Source: Helicobacter pylori (GTDB taxonomy: Bacteria > Campylobacterota > Campylobacteria > Campylobacterales > Helicobacteraceae). Taken from it: a stretch of 64,000 bases of DNA. The stretch covers positions 744,001 to 808,000 of the forward strand of contig CP032039.1 of the NCBI GenBank assembly GCA_008032935.1, read 5' to 3'. Both the position numbers and the translations under genes were made by a program. The notes under the pieces are model-generated. The model saw only the letters and a program-made list of their open reading frames with translations. It searched no databases and had not been told where the DNA came from. Positions 8,789 through 18,366 of this stretch are shown piece after piece. Position 1 is the first letter of the stretch; every line of letters begins with the position of its first letter.

Positions 8789-9823
8789 ATGGCATTATTA
8801 TTCACAGGGGCGTGCGGGTATATAGGCTCGCATACCGCAAGGGCGTTTTTAGAAAAAACCACAGAAAATATCATTATTATAGACGATCTTAGCACCGGTT
8901 TTTTAGAGCATATCAAAGCGTTAGAGCGTTACTACCCTAATAGGGTTGTGTTTATTCAAGCGAATTTGAATGAAACCCACAAATTAGACGCCTTTTTGAA
9001 TAATCAACAGCTAAAAGACCCCATTGAAGCTGTCTTGCATTTTGGGGCTAAAATCTCAGTAGAAGAATCCACGCGCTTGCCTTTAGAATACTACACCAAC
9101 AACACGCTCAACACTTTAGAGCTTGTCAAACTTTGCTTAAAACATGCAATCAAGCGTTTTATTTTTTCTTCTACGGCCGTGGTTTATGGCGAATCTAATT
9201 CAAGCTTGAATGAAGAAAGCCCCTTAAACCCCATTAATCCTTATGGAGCGTCTAAAATGATGAGCGAAAGGATTTTGTTAGACGCTTCTAAAGTAGCGGA
9301 TTTTAAATGCGTTATCTTGCGCTATTTCAATGTGGCTGGGGCATGCATGCACAATGATTATACCACGCCCTACACGCTAGGCCAACGCACGCTCAACGCC
9401 ACGCATTTGATCAAAATTGCATGCGAATGCGCGGTGGGTAAAAGGAAAAAAATGGGGATTTTTGGCACCAATTACCCCACTAGAGATGGTACTTGCATTA
9501 GGGATTATATCCATGTAGATGATTTGGCTAACGCGCATTTAGCGAGCTATCAAACCCTTTTAGAAAAAAATAAGAGCGAGATCTATAATGTCGGCTACAA
9601 TCAAGGCCATAGCGTGAAAGAAGTGATAGAAAAGGTCAAAGAAATCTCAAACAACGATTTTTTAGTGGAAATTTTAGACAAACGACAGGGCGATCCAGCA
9701 AGTCTTATTGCCAATAACGCTAAAATCTTACAAAACACCCCTTTCAAACCCCTTTATGACAACCTAGACACCATTATCAAAAGCGCTCTAGATTGGGAAG
9801 AACACCTTTTAAGATTTCAATAA
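8789..9823 (+). CDS. galE: UDP-glucose 4-epimerase
   Basis: GalE interconverts UDP-glucose and UDP-galactose, supplying galactose for lipopolysaccharide and the Lewis-antigen backbone that FutA decorates. The protein has 344 residues. The NAD motif TGACGYIGSH is at residues 6-15, with the catalytic Ser in SSTAVVYG near 127-134 and the Tyr152-x3-Lys156 pair in NPYGASK. TRDGTCIRDYIHVDD is a typical GalE segment. I use the ATG at 8789, preceded by AAAAGGGG, rather than an upstream TTG at 8759. It overlaps the convergent truA by 7 bases. Confidence 0.95.
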   Translation: MALLFTGACGYIGSHTARAFLEKTTENIIIIDDLSTGFLEHIKALERYYPNRVVFIQANLNETHKLDAFLNNQQLKDPIEAVLHFGAKISVEESTRLPLEYYTNNTLNTLELVKLCLKHAIKRFIFSSTAVVYGESNSSLNEESPLNPINPYGASKMMSERILLDASKVADFKCVILRYFNVAGACMHNDYTTPYTLGQRTLNATHLIKIACECAVGKRKKMGIFGTNYPTRDGTCIRDYIHVDDLANAHLASYQTLLEKNKSEIYNVGYNQGHSVKEVIEKVKEISNNDFLVEILDKRQGDPASLIANNAKILQNTPFKPLYDNLDTIIKSALDWEEHLLRFQ

Positions 9824-10545
9824 TACACCCTGTGCAAATACAAGCCATTAGCCATTATGGGCGTTCTTATAGTGGCTTTGAGATTATGGATTTGCATTTC
9901 AATTTCAGCGAGCGTGATTTTTTCTAAGGAGTATTGAACGCATGCTTGAATGATCAAACGCACGCTGGAGCGTAAAAACGCATCGCCAATGATTTTAAAC
10001 ACCACGCACTCATGCCCTATGATAAAGGTTTTATAAGCAAAAGCGTTAAAAATGATGCGATTAGGATTGGTTGTAGCACCGCTTTCTTTTTTAAACATGG
10101 AAAAATCATGCTTGCCTGTGAATTGCTTTAAAGCGGTATTTAATAAATCTAGTGAGCCATAATCCCCACAAGCGATATAAGGCGCTAAAAAAGGCGTTTT
10201 TAAATTCTTCGTCAAAAGGTAACGATACGCTCTTTTTTGAGCGTCAAAACGCGCATGGAAGTTTTTTTCTTCTAGTTTTTTTAAGACAATGTGCGGAGCG
10301 AGTTTGGGGGCTAGATAATAAAATAATTTATCAGCGCTCCAGTGTTTTGGAGCGTGAAAAGACAGCGCTTGGTTGTTCGCATGCACGCCTTTATCCGTGC
10401 GCCCAGCCGCAACCACAACGCTTTTAATCCCTAGCGCATTTAAAGCGCCCTCTATTTTATCCTGAACGCCGAGTTTGTTAGGCTGTTTGGCATAGCCTAA
10501 AAAATACGCCCCATCATAAGCGATAGTAGCCTTAAAGCAACGCAT
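9817..10545 (-). CDS. truA: tRNA pseudouridine(38-40) synthase
   Basis: TruA makes pseudouridine in the anticodon arm of many tRNAs. The protein has 242 residues. The catalytic Asp51 lies in GRTDKGVHA (48-56), and FHARFDAQKR and the C-terminal FLRSSVRLII segment fit the family. It follows the LptF/G-type permease with no gap (start 10545, permease stop at 10546), so it is the last gene of the nrdB-pcm-permease-truA run. Confidence 0.93.
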   Translation of the reverse strand: MRCFKATIAYDGAYFLGYAKQPNKLGVQDKIEGALNALGIKSVVVAAGRTDKGVHANNQALSFHAPKHWSADKLFYYLAPKLAPHIVLKKLEEKNFHARFDAQKRAYRYLLTKNLKTPFLAPYIACGDYGSLDLLNTALKQFTGKHDFSMFKKESGATTNPNRIIFNAFAYKTFIIGHECVVFKIIGDAFLRSSVRLIIQACVQYSLEKITLAEIEMQIHNLKATIRTPIMANGLYLHRVYY

Positions 10546-11583
10546 TCAATAACGCTTTAAAATGAATTTTCTAAACAACAAATAAGAGCCAAACGCCCAA
10601 ATAAAGGGGAAGAAAAAGGTCATCAAAAACAAATCCGTAGAAATCACATGCACCATTAAAAAATAAACCCCAACCGCTCCAAGGACATAGAAATAACTCC
10701 AATTCGTTTTGAATCGTGGGTTGGCGATGCCAAATAAGGGGATTAAAAACACGCTCGCTAAAGGGAATAAGGAAACTAAAATCGCTTGAGAAAAACGCCG
10801 TTTTTGATTTTTATTAGCGTTTTTACCAAAGGCTTTTTTCCAATAACCTAAATAATCCGTGCCTTGCAAATAAGCCGCATCATTAGAATTGAAAGACTTG
10901 AGCTTGTTGCGCAAATGCAATTCTTCAAAATCAACTTTACGCATTTTATCGCCTTGAGTGAAATACGCATGCCCTTTGTATAAATTCAATTCAAACACGC
11001 CGTTTTGATTGTTGATATTGCCTTTTTGGGCCAGAATGAAGCTTTCTTGAGAGAGGCTTTTATTGGAAAAAAGCACTAAATTATCATAGGAATTGTTCTC
11101 AGCCTTATCCACATACACGAGCCAATCGCCTAATTTTTGCCCGAATTCACCGGCTCTGATGTTAATGTCAATCTTGTCTTTTTTTTGACGCAAAAACCCG
11201 TAATAAGCGCTCTTAGAAGTGGGGATTAAAATAAGCGAAAACACCAATAAAATCGCACTCACCAAAAGGCTTAGCGGCACAAACGCTTTAGTCATTGTTT
11301 TAGGCGAAACCCCTAAAGAGAAAAACACTAACAATTCATGGTCATAGCTAAGCCTTGAAAGCCCTAAAGCGCAAGCCGCAAAAAAAGTGATTGGCAAAAT
11401 AAAAAAGATAGTTCCTGGTAAGGAATACAAAAAGAGTTGCACTAGATCCAAAAAGCTCACTTTAATCACGAGCGTTACGCTTGCGATACTGATTAATAGC
11501 ACGATAGAAGAGATAAAAAATAGCACTAAAAAGAAAGAGAAAAAGACCTGCGAAACCGCCATGAAAAGATAGTGTTTAATCAT
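10546..11583 (-). CDS. LptF/LptG-family permease (YjgP/YjgQ)
   Basis: This is an inner-membrane subunit of the ABC exporter that moves lipopolysaccharide from the inner to the outer membrane. The protein has 345 residues with six predicted membrane segments, three near the N-terminus (about residues 10-110) and three near the C-terminus (about 265-340). They flank a periplasmic beta domain with segments such as RAGEFGQKLGDWLVYVD. I cannot separate LptF from LptG with certainty. It is followed directly by truA and preceded by pcm with a 10-base gap. Confidence 0.85.
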   Translation of the reverse strand: MIKHYLFMAVSQVFFSFFLVLFFISSIVLLISIASVTLVIKVSFLDLVQLFLYSLPGTIFFILPITFFAACALGLSRLSYDHELLVFFSLGVSPKTMTKAFVPLSLLVSAILLVFSLILIPTSKSAYYGFLRQKKDKIDINIRAGEFGQKLGDWLVYVDKAENNSYDNLVLFSNKSLSQESFILAQKGNINNQNGVFELNLYKGHAYFTQGDKMRKVDFEELHLRNKLKSFNSNDAAYLQGTDYLGYWKKAFGKNANKNQKRRFSQAILVSLFPLASVFLIPLFGIANPRFKTNWSYFYVLGAVGVYFLMVHVISTDLFLMTFFFPFIWAFGSYLLFRKFILKRY

Positions 11584-11593
11584 GCCTTAATCT

Positions 11594-12223
11594 TTATTGC
11601 ACCCCATCTACAACAGGCACGAACGAGCATTTTTCTAACACTTTTTGGACGCGCAAAGCGTTATTTTGCTTCACAAAGCGTTTGATCACTTGCTCGTTAT
11701 TTTCTTGAATGGGTGCGACTAATATCCCGCCTTCTTCAAGCTGATCAATAAGCGCTTGGGGGATATTTTTAGCGCAAGCAGAGAATAAAATCCTATCATA
11801 GGGGGCGTATTGATCCCAGCCCTTGTTCCCATCAGCGAATTTAACATGAACGTTGTCTAAACCGAGATTTTTAAGGCGCAAACGCGCTTCTAAATACAGG
11901 CTTTCAATCCTTTCAACGCTAAAAACGCGCCTGAAAATTTGAGACAGCACCGCCGCTTGATAGCCGCTCCCGCAGCCAATTTCTAGCACGCTATCCACAT
12001 GATCGATTTCTAAATATTGCGTCATTTTGGCCACGGTTAGGGGCGAAGAGATGTATTGTTGCGCTTGCATAGAAAGCGCATTCAAAGTGTAGGCAAAATG
12101 TTTAAAGGGGGCTGGCACAAAAACTTCTCTTTCAATGCTCTCCATAGCCTCTCTCACTTTGGGGTGCAAATGAAAACGCTTGTGGATTTCTTCACACATC
12201 AAATGGTTTTTAATACTATTCAA
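11594..12223 (-). CDS. pcm: Protein-L-isoaspartate O-methyltransferase
   Basis: Pcm methylates damaged isoaspartyl residues to start their repair, using S-adenosylmethionine. The protein has 209 residues. The SAM-binding motif [15 protein letters not shown] is at about 79-93, and the family segment [15 protein letters not shown] precedes it. Nine bases separate it from nrdB upstream. Confidence 0.93.
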   Translation of the reverse strand: MNSIKNHLMCEEIHKRFHLHPKVREAMESIEREVFVPAPFKHFAYTLNALSMQAQQYISSPLTVAKMTQYLEIDHVDSVLEIGCGSGYQAAVLSQIFRRVFSVERIESLYLEARLRLKNLGLDNVHVKFADGNKGWDQYAPYDRILFSACAKNIPQALIDQLEEGGILVAPIQENNEQVIKRFVKQNNALRVQKVLEKCSFVPVVDGVQ

Positions 12224-12232
12224 ACAAGCCCC

Positions 12233-13257
12233 TTAAAAATCATCAAAACTCACGCTCCCTTTAGCGTAATTGCTCACCCTAGCTTCAAAGAAATTGGAGC
12301 GCTGTTCATTGAAACTTGAAAAGCTCTCTACCCATTTAATGGGGTGTTGGACGCCATAAACTTTAGCGATACCCACCTTACTCAAACGGCTATCCGCTAA
12401 AAACTGGATGTATTGCTCAATCAAACTTGAAGTGAGCCCTAAAATCTTGCCTTGCGTGATATAATCCCCCATGAGGCTTCAATTTCTACCGCTTTTTTAA
12501 ACATTCCTATGACTTCATTAATCAATTGTGGCGTGAATAGATCCGCTCTTTCATTCCTTAAAGCGTTGATCATGTTTTGGAATAAAATCAAATGCGTTAC
12601 CTCATCTCTTTGGATAAAACGAATCATTTGCGCTGAACCTAGCATTTTACCGCTCCTAGCCAGCGTGTAAAAATAGCTAAACCCGCTATAAAAATAAATC
12701 CCCTCTAAAATCTGGTTCGCAAAAAGCGCTTTGAGGATGTTTTCTTCTGTGGGGTTTTTGGCTAATTCCATATACACTTGCGCGATATAGTCGTTCTTGC
12801 TTTTTAATTGCATATCGTTACGCCACATGTCATAAATCTCTTCAGTATTGGCGCTAATGCTTTCTACCATCACCGCATACGCATGGCTGTGTAGGGCTTC
12901 TTCATAAGCTTGGCGCACCAAACACAAATTGATTTCGGGACTGGTGATAAAGGGATTGACATTGTCAATTAAATTATTGGTTTGCAAGCTATCCATAAAA
13001 ATGAGTTGCGCTAAAGCTCTGTCATAGCCGATCTTTTCTTCTGCGCTTAATTTCAAATAATCTCTTTTGTCATCGTTCATGCTCACTTCTTCAGCAAACC
13101 AGGTGTTAGCGAGCATCGTTTTCCACAAATGATCCGCCCATTGATACTTGATCTTATTCAAATCAAACATGCTTGTAGGATTGCCCCCAAAAATCTTTCT
13201 TTCATTCACACTTTCTGTAGAATTGGGGTTGTAAATTTTCTTGCGTGAAACTTCCAT
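12233..13257 (-). CDS. nrdB: Ribonucleotide reductase small subunit, frameshifted in this sequence
   Basis: NrdB is the radical-carrying small subunit of class I ribonucleotide reductase, which makes deoxynucleotides. From the ATG at 13257 the frame runs through [11 protein letters not shown] and [13 protein letters not shown] (iron-ligand helices) to EASWG and then IISRKARF and a stop at 12439. The C5 run at 12466-12470 (G5 on the coding strand) needs one more base. With it the frame continues [16 protein letters not shown] to FDDF at 12233, giving 341 residues. The C-terminal tail binds the large subunit, so a true loss should be lethal. A sequence error is the best explanation. Confidence 0.92.
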
Positions 13258-13459
13258 TGTGTTCCTTAATTTCCTTAAAACTATCTAATGATATAGTCTC
13301 GTTAGAATACCTTAAAAGAATTTAAAACCCCCTAAAAGCCAGAAAAAACTCCAAATTTATAAAAAACTTCAATTTTTCAGTATTTTTAAAGGATTAAACA
13401 GCTAAAATGTTGCTTCTTTATTTTCTACTTCTTATATAGCATGCGATGGCGTGCGGTGT

Positions 13460-13544
13460 GCGGAAGTGGCGAAATTGGTAGACGCACTAGACTTAGGATC
13501 TAGCGCCGCAAGGCATGAAGGTTCGATTCCTTTCTTCCGCACCA
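13460..13544 (+). tRNA. tRNA-Leu (anticodon TAG)
   Basis: This is a type II tRNA of 85 bases with a long variable arm. The acceptor GCGGAAG pairs with CTTCCGC. The anticodon stem CTAGA/TCTAG flanks loop CTTAGGA with anticodon TAG. The D-arm has TGGCGAAATTGGTAGACGC, the T-arm GGTTCGATTCC, and CCA is encoded. A small palindrome CTTAATGATTAAG at 13547-13559 follows. Confidence 0.97.
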
Positions 13545-13569
13545 TTCTTAATGATTAAGACTTGAAGCC

Positions 13570-14706
13570 CTAAATGGAACTTATTCTATTAAAACCTTCA
13601 AAAGTTTTTAAAACGCTATGAGCGATGTTTTGAACGCTTTCTAAATTTAAATTCGCATGACAAGGCAAGGAAATTTCAGCGTTATAAAAATCTTCTGCAC
13701 TTTTTAATGGGGCTGTATTGAAGAGCTGTTGATACAATTGGTATTGGTAAATGGGTTTGTAATGCACTTGGGCTAAAATGCCACGCTTGTGCAAACTTTC
13801 TAAAATGAGTTTTTTGCATGTAAAAAATTTTTGATCCATTAAAATAGGATAAAGGTGGTTAGAGCTTTGGTGTTTTAACAAGGGGTGTAAAGGGGTGAAA
13901 TAAGGGTTATCTTTAAAAATCCTATCATAGGTTAGAGCGGCTTCTTCTCTTTTTTGCATTAAAAAGGGGGCTTTTTTAAGCTGGCTCAAACCCAAAGCGC
14001 TTTGGATTTCATTCAAGCGGAAGTTATGCCCTATGCTTTTGACTTCGCCTTCAAAAAAATCTTTTTTGAGCATGCCATGAGAGCGAAACGATTTCATTTT
14101 TTCATACAATTCGCTATTATTAGTAACCACCGCTCCCCCCTCAGCCGTAGTGATAGGCTTAATGGCATGGAAACTAAACACGCTCGCTAACGCAAAGCCT
14201 CCTACTTTTTTGCTTTGATACTCGCTTCCTAGAGCATGCGAGCTGTCAGAAAGAAAACTCAAAGAATGTTTATTGCAAAGCTCTTGAATGCTTTCTATTT
14301 CCACGCTTTTACCGGCATAATCCACGCTCACTATGGCCTTGGTTTTTTCGTTAATGAGCTTTTCTAGGGCCAATTCATCTATATTGCCATCGTTTTTGAC
14401 TTCAGCAAACACGGGTCTATAACCACTCTCTAAGAGCATGTTAGCCGTCGCTACAAAGCTTATGGGGGTGGTGATTATTTCATTACAATCAGCGTTAAAT
14501 CCGCTAAAATTCCTATAAAGCGTTAAAAGGGCTGAAGTCGCGCTGTTAAACACTAACGCATGCTTAACGCCCAGAAACTCGCACAAAGCTTCTTCAAACA
14601 AAAGAGAGCGTTTGCCTTGCGTGAGCTGTTTGGAATTTAAAACCTCTAAAACAGCCTTTTTATCTTCTTCATCTAAACAAGGCTCGCTATAAGCAAACTC
14701 TTTCAA
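13570..14706 (-). CDS. pseC: UDP-4-amino-4,6-dideoxy-N-acetyl-beta-L-altrosamine transaminase
   Basis: PseC is the PLP-dependent aminotransferase of pseudaminic acid synthesis, the sugar that O-glycosylates H. pylori flagellins and is needed for motility. The protein has 378 residues of the DegT/DnrJ/EryC1 fold. The PLP lysine is Lys183 in FSFHAIKPITTAEGG, and FLSDSSHALGSEY near 151-163 holds the ring-stacking Asp/His region. Its start overlaps the end of the upstream coiled-coil gene by 4 bases (ATGA), so the two are translationally coupled. Confidence 0.93.
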   Translation of the reverse strand: MKEFAYSEPCLDEEDKKAVLEVLNSKQLTQGKRSLLFEEALCEFLGVKHALVFNSATSALLTLYRNFSGFNADCNEIITTPISFVATANMLLESGYRPVFAEVKNDGNIDELALEKLINEKTKAIVSVDYAGKSVEIESIQELCNKHSLSFLSDSSHALGSEYQSKKVGGFALASVFSFHAIKPITTAEGGAVVTNNSELYEKMKSFRSHGMLKKDFFEGEVKSIGHNFRLNEIQSALGLSQLKKAPFLMQKREEAALTYDRIFKDNPYFTPLHPLLKHQSSNHLYPILMDQKFFTCKKLILESLHKRGILAQVHYKPIYQYQLYQQLFNTAPLKSAEDFYNAEISLPCHANLNLESVQNIAHSVLKTFEGFNRISSI

Positions 14707-15302
14707 GCGAGCAAGTCTTGCAAGCGAGATGGGGTGATCTTGCTTGTGTCATGGACATCTTGGAATTTTTGAGCGTTCAGTCTCGTTTTATCTAAGGTGT
14801 TATATTCCTTGTTCAAATGATTCGTTTCAGCGAGCTGTTTTTTCCACTGGTGCAAAGAGTTTTGAATGTTTTCTTTCTCACTTTCTAATGATTTTGAAAA
14901 TTTCTCCAAAGCTTTCGTGTCGTCAATATCAATATTGCCAGGGAGTTTCAAACTATCATTGCCTGATTTTTGGTTGAAAGAATCAATCGCTTTGTCCAAA
15001 CGGCTTTTAAAACGCTCAAAATCGCTTCGATCTTTTTCATTGTTATGAGCGTAAGATTTAGAAATACCCACCAATTCTTTAGCGTCTTTATCCATGCCTT
15101 TTAAGCTTTTAAGACGGCTTTCTAAATCCCCTATGGCTAGGTTATCCTGCTTGGCTTGTTTGGCCAATTTGATTTTTTCATCATTCTCTGAAAGATTTTG
15201 AATTTCCTTATTTTCTTCTTTTCTTGCGCGCGAACTAACCCTTTGAGCATGGTAATCCCTCATCGTTAAAGACGGGTTATAATGATTTGAAATCTTAGAC
15301 AT
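14703..15302 (-). CDS. Coiled-coil protein of unknown function, coupled to pseC
   Basis: I do not recognise a family. The protein has 199 residues, very rich in Lys, Glu, Asp and Ser, with no signal peptide or membrane segment. Long stretches (about 25-90 and 110-185) look helical and coiled-coil forming, for example ALEKFSKSLESEKENIQNSL. I chose the ATG at 15302 (MSKISNHYNP) because GGAGG lies 5 bases upstream; a longer frame to 15347 is less likely. It overlaps pseC by 4 bases, so a link to flagellin glycosylation or motility is possible from context only. It corresponds to HP0367 as I recall. Confidence 0.8.
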   Translation of the reverse strand: MSKISNHYNPSLTMRDYHAQRVSSRARKEENKEIQNLSENDEKIKLAKQAKQDNLAIGDLESRLKSLKGMDKDAKELVGISKSYAHNNEKDRSDFERFKSRLDKAIDSFNQKSGNDSLKLPGNIDIDDTKALEKFSKSLESEKENIQNSLHQWKKQLAETNHLNKEYNTLDKTRLNAQKFQDVHDTSKITPSRLQDLLA

Positions 15303-15394
15303 CCTATCCTCCATTTCGTTTGATTTTCTTAAAGATAAGACAAGCAAACTCTATTCCTAAAATATTTTGATCCACTCAATTCTATCTAAAAATA

Positions 15395-15943
15395 TTAATC
15401 TAACTCTAAAATCCTCTCTAACTCTTTGATGAGGTTTGTAATTTCTTCCAATTCTTTAATATTGAGAGTGAGCTTATCATTGACTTGATTATCAGGATTC
15501 ATTGGCACCAATTGCTTTTTAAATTCATTTTGTTTCATAAAGTATTTTCTTTCTTTATGAATGTAATGGATTTCATCTTTTTTAAAAATTCTATAAAGCA
15601 ATTGGTCTTCGCACACTCCTAAGCAAATCAAAAAATCATAGTTGTATCGTGGGTTTATACCATTGAACTAAAAAGTGTTGTTAGCTCTACCTTTTCGCGC
15701 TGTTTTAACTTCAAAGGACACACCGCTTTTTGTCATAATATCGTATTCATCATGAATAATGCCATCATTGATCACTCCATCTATAGCGTTAAGCACATTT
15801 TTTAAAAACTCTTCACCAATCTGCCCTATAGCGTTGGCTTCAAAATCTCTAATTTTTGAAAAAATAGCGTTGTAATCTTGTCCTAAATTCAATTCTTCAT
15901 GTTTTTTTTCAATAATTTTTAAAAAAGTTTGTTCTAAGTCCAT
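15395..15943 (-). pseudogene. Type II restriction-endonuclease-like gene interrupted by an in-frame stop
   Basis: From the ATG at 15943 the frame gives 91 residues ending GRANNTF, then TAG at 15668-15670. The same frame then stays open through FNGINPRYNYDFLICLG to KELERILELD at 15395. Reading the TAG as CAG (Gln) gives one 182-residue protein. It has a PD-(D/E)xK-like core: E44-E45, Asp68 in DEYDIM and E78-x-K80 in SFEVKTARKG. Its ATG overlaps the methyltransferase stop (TGATG), the normal layout of a restriction-modification pair. The break is a point substitution, not a homopolymer slip. A translation restart at an internal codon is possible but would lack the catalytic half. Confidence 0.75.
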
Positions 15944-16902
15944 CAATTATCCTTTAAACCATCCAAATGATCGTATAAGGCTTGAAAAATATGACTTTTT
16001 CCTAGATGATAGCAAGAATTAGTCGCTAAACTTGCGTATTTTGTCCAATCAATCTCTTTGAATAGTTTTTTTAATTGAGTGTTTAAAGCCTTGTTGGCGC
16101 TAGTAAATACCACAGCAATACCAGATTGATACTTAACTTCCTCAAAGTTCTCTACAATTTGTGTGCTTTTATAAAAAGTTGATGAAATGTAAAAAGACGC
16201 TTTTTGATTAAAAATCCACTCTCTACCGCATTCTCTGTTTTTAGCTAATGAAACCGTGAAAACCTTGATATACTCGCCAAAGGGTTCTTTATGGCGATTC
16301 TTATACCAAGAAAATTCACTTTTTTTGTTTTGATACTTTTTGCTCCAAATTTGAAACACGCAATGCACATCCACTTCTTTATTTTTAAAATCTATAAACG
16401 CATTTTTTTCTAAGCGTTCGCTATAAAGCAGATTTAAACCTTTCACACGATACTTAATAGATCCCTTCCCTTGACTTTCAAAGAACATGGGTAGGATAAA
16501 ACACACAAAATCACAATTTCTAGCATGGTTAATAAATTCTAACGCCATAACCCCACGATGCCCAAAAGGAGGGTTGCCCAAGCAAATCACTTTTTGATGC
16601 GTGGGCAGTTTATAATTTAAAAAATCGCATTGAATAAATCCATCTCTTTTGGGTTCAATGTCTATACCAATGCGTCTATTTTTAGGGAATAAGTCATAAA
16701 ACACCCCATCGCCTGCACTTGGCTCTAAAAAAATAAAGTCATCTGGATTTTCGTATTTTTTAATCACTTCACAAGCTTTTTGGAAGCATTTTAAAGCCAC
16801 ACTAGGCTTAGTGAAATACTGATCTAGAACATTGCTAGAATTTTCTTTCATCTCATTGCCATTGACATAGCGTTTAGAGGTATCTTTAAACAAGGTTTGC
16901 AT
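15943..16902 (-). CDS. Adenine-type DNA methyltransferase
   Basis: This is a 319-residue DNA methyltransferase with motifs in the order X (DQYFTKPSVA, 27-36), I (FLEPSAGDGVF, 58-68), an acidic D81 (GIDIEP) and IV NPPF (110-113). NPPF points to amino-group methylation, most likely N6-adenine. The C-terminal half would hold the target-recognition region; the recognition sequence cannot be deduced. The nuclease-like gene follows with its ATG overlapping this stop. A TATAGT -10 lies only 12 bases upstream of the start, which leaves almost no leader, so a start further in (ATG at 16851) is possible. Confidence 0.85.
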   Translation of the reverse strand: MQTLFKDTSKRYVNGNEMKENSSNVLDQYFTKPSVALKCFQKACEVIKKYENPDDFIFLEPSAGDGVFYDLFPKNRRIGIDIEPKRDGFIQCDFLNYKLPTHQKVICLGNPPFGHRGVMALEFINHARNCDFVCFILPMFFESQGKGSIKYRVKGLNLLYSERLEKNAFIDFKNKEVDVHCVFQIWSKKYQNKKSEFSWYKNRHKEPFGEYIKVFTVSLAKNRECGREWIFNQKASFYISSTFYKSTQIVENFEEVKYQSGIAVVFTSANKALNTQLKKLFKEIDWTKYASLATNSCYHLGKSHIFQALYDHLDGLKDN

Positions 16903-16913
16903 GAAAAAACTTT

Positions 16914-16919
16914 ACTATA
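16914..16919 (-). promoter_or_regulatory. -10 element of the methyltransferase gene
   Basis: ACTATA on plus is TATAGT on the coding strand. The expected start of transcription would fall about 5 bases before the ATG at 16902, giving a nearly leaderless message with no clear ribosome site. Confidence 0.35.
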
Positions 16920-16993
16920 AAATCATAAAATTTAACGCTGATTTTTTTGATTGCTTAAAACCCTTAAACTATGCTTAAAAAAATCCTTAAAAC

Positions 16994-18361
16994 TTAAAAA
17001 TTTTCTTCTAAATACTTCGTGTGGATTTTTGCTTGCCTGAAATCCGCATTTTCAAGCATTTCAAGGTGGAAAGGAATGGTCGTTTTAATGCCTTCTACCT
17101 TAAATTCCTTTAAAGCCCTTTTCATCTTAGCGATCGCTCTTTCTCTGTTTTCACCCCACACAATGAGCTTGCCAATCATCGAATCATAGTGCGTAGGCAC
17201 GACATAATTGGCATGCACATGCGAATCAAGACGCACATTCACCCCACCAGGGGCGATCCATCCGGTGATTTTACCCGGGCTTGGGTAGAATTTTTTAGGA
17301 TCTTCTGCAGTGATTCGGCATTCTATCGCATGCCCTTTGAGAGAAAGGCTTTCTTGCTTGGGCAATTCTTCGCCTTGAGCGATTTTAATCATCCATTCAA
17401 TGAGATTTAACCCGCTCACCATTTCGCTAATGGTGTGTTCCACTTGCAAACGAGTGTTCATTTCCATGAAATAAAAATCTTTCATGTTAGAATCAAGCAA
17501 AAATTCAAAAGTCCCCGCCCCCACATAGCCGATGTATTTAGCGGCCTTGATCGCTGTTTCTAGCAAACGCTTACGCACGCCCTCTTCTAAAACCACCGCC
17601 GGGGTTTCTTCAATGAGCTTTTGCTGGCGTCTTTGCACCGAGCAATCCCTTTCACCCACATGAATGACATTGCCATGCTTATCGGCTAGAATTTGGACTT
17701 CAATGTGCTTGGGCTTGTTGATGAATTTTTCTAAATACACGCTCCCATCGCCAAACGCGCTCAAAGCTTCCGTTTCTGCGGCTAAATAAAGATTTTTAAG
17801 CTTGGATTTATCTTCTACGACGCGCATCCCCCTTCCGCCCCCACCAGCAGCCGCTTTAATGATGACAGGGTAGCCGATTTTATCAGCGATTTCTTCAGCT
17901 TCTTGATAGCTTTTAAGCAACCCATCACTGCCCTCAATCACAGGCATGCCGGCTTCTTTCATCACGCTTTTGGCTTTGGATTTATCGCTCATTAAAGCCA
18001 TGACTTTTGCACTCGGACCAATAAATTCTAAAGAATGGTGCGAGCAAATCTCTACAAAATTCTGGTTTTCACTCAAAAACCCATACCCGGGGAAAATCGC
18101 ATCCGCTTCAAACAATTCCGCCGCACTAATAATGGCCGGGATATTCAAGTAACTCTCGCTAGATTTGGCTCCCCCTATACACACTTTTGCGCTAGCCGTA
18201 TTGAGGTAGTGGGCGTCCTTGTCAGCGATAGAATAAATAGCTATGGATTCTTTACCCATTTCTTGAATGGTTTGGATCGCTCTTAAAGCGATCTCGCCTC
18301 TATTAGCGATCAAAATGCGCGAAAGCTCTTTTTTTTCTACCTTTTTATTTTCTTTATTCAT
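16994..18361 (-). CDS. accC: Biotin carboxylase subunit of acetyl-CoA carboxylase
   Basis: AccC uses ATP and bicarbonate to carboxylate the biotin on AccB, the first half of malonyl-CoA formation for fatty acid synthesis. The protein has 455 residues. The N-terminal ILIANRGEIALRAI, the ATP-grasp glycine loop AAGGGGRGMRVV and FMEMNTRLQVEHTISE all match the family. It begins 5 bases after the accB stop, so the two subunits are made from one message. Confidence 0.96.
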   Translation of the reverse strand: MNKENKKVEKKELSRILIANRGEIALRAIQTIQEMGKESIAIYSIADKDAHYLNTASAKVCIGGAKSSESYLNIPAIISAAELFEADAIFPGYGFLSENQNFVEICSHHSLEFIGPSAKVMALMSDKSKAKSVMKEAGMPVIEGSDGLLKSYQEAEEIADKIGYPVIIKAAAGGGGRGMRVVEDKSKLKNLYLAAETEALSAFGDGSVYLEKFINKPKHIEVQILADKHGNVIHVGERDCSVQRRQQKLIEETPAVVLEEGVRKRLLETAIKAAKYIGYVGAGTFEFLLDSNMKDFYFMEMNTRLQVEHTISEMVSGLNLIEWMIKIAQGEELPKQESLSLKGHAIECRITAEDPKKFYPSPGKITGWIAPGGVNVRLDSHVHANYVVPTHYDSMIGKLIVWGENRERAIAKMKRALKEFKVEGIKTTIPFHLEMLENADFRQAKIHTKYLEENF

Positions 18362-18366
18362 GGGTT

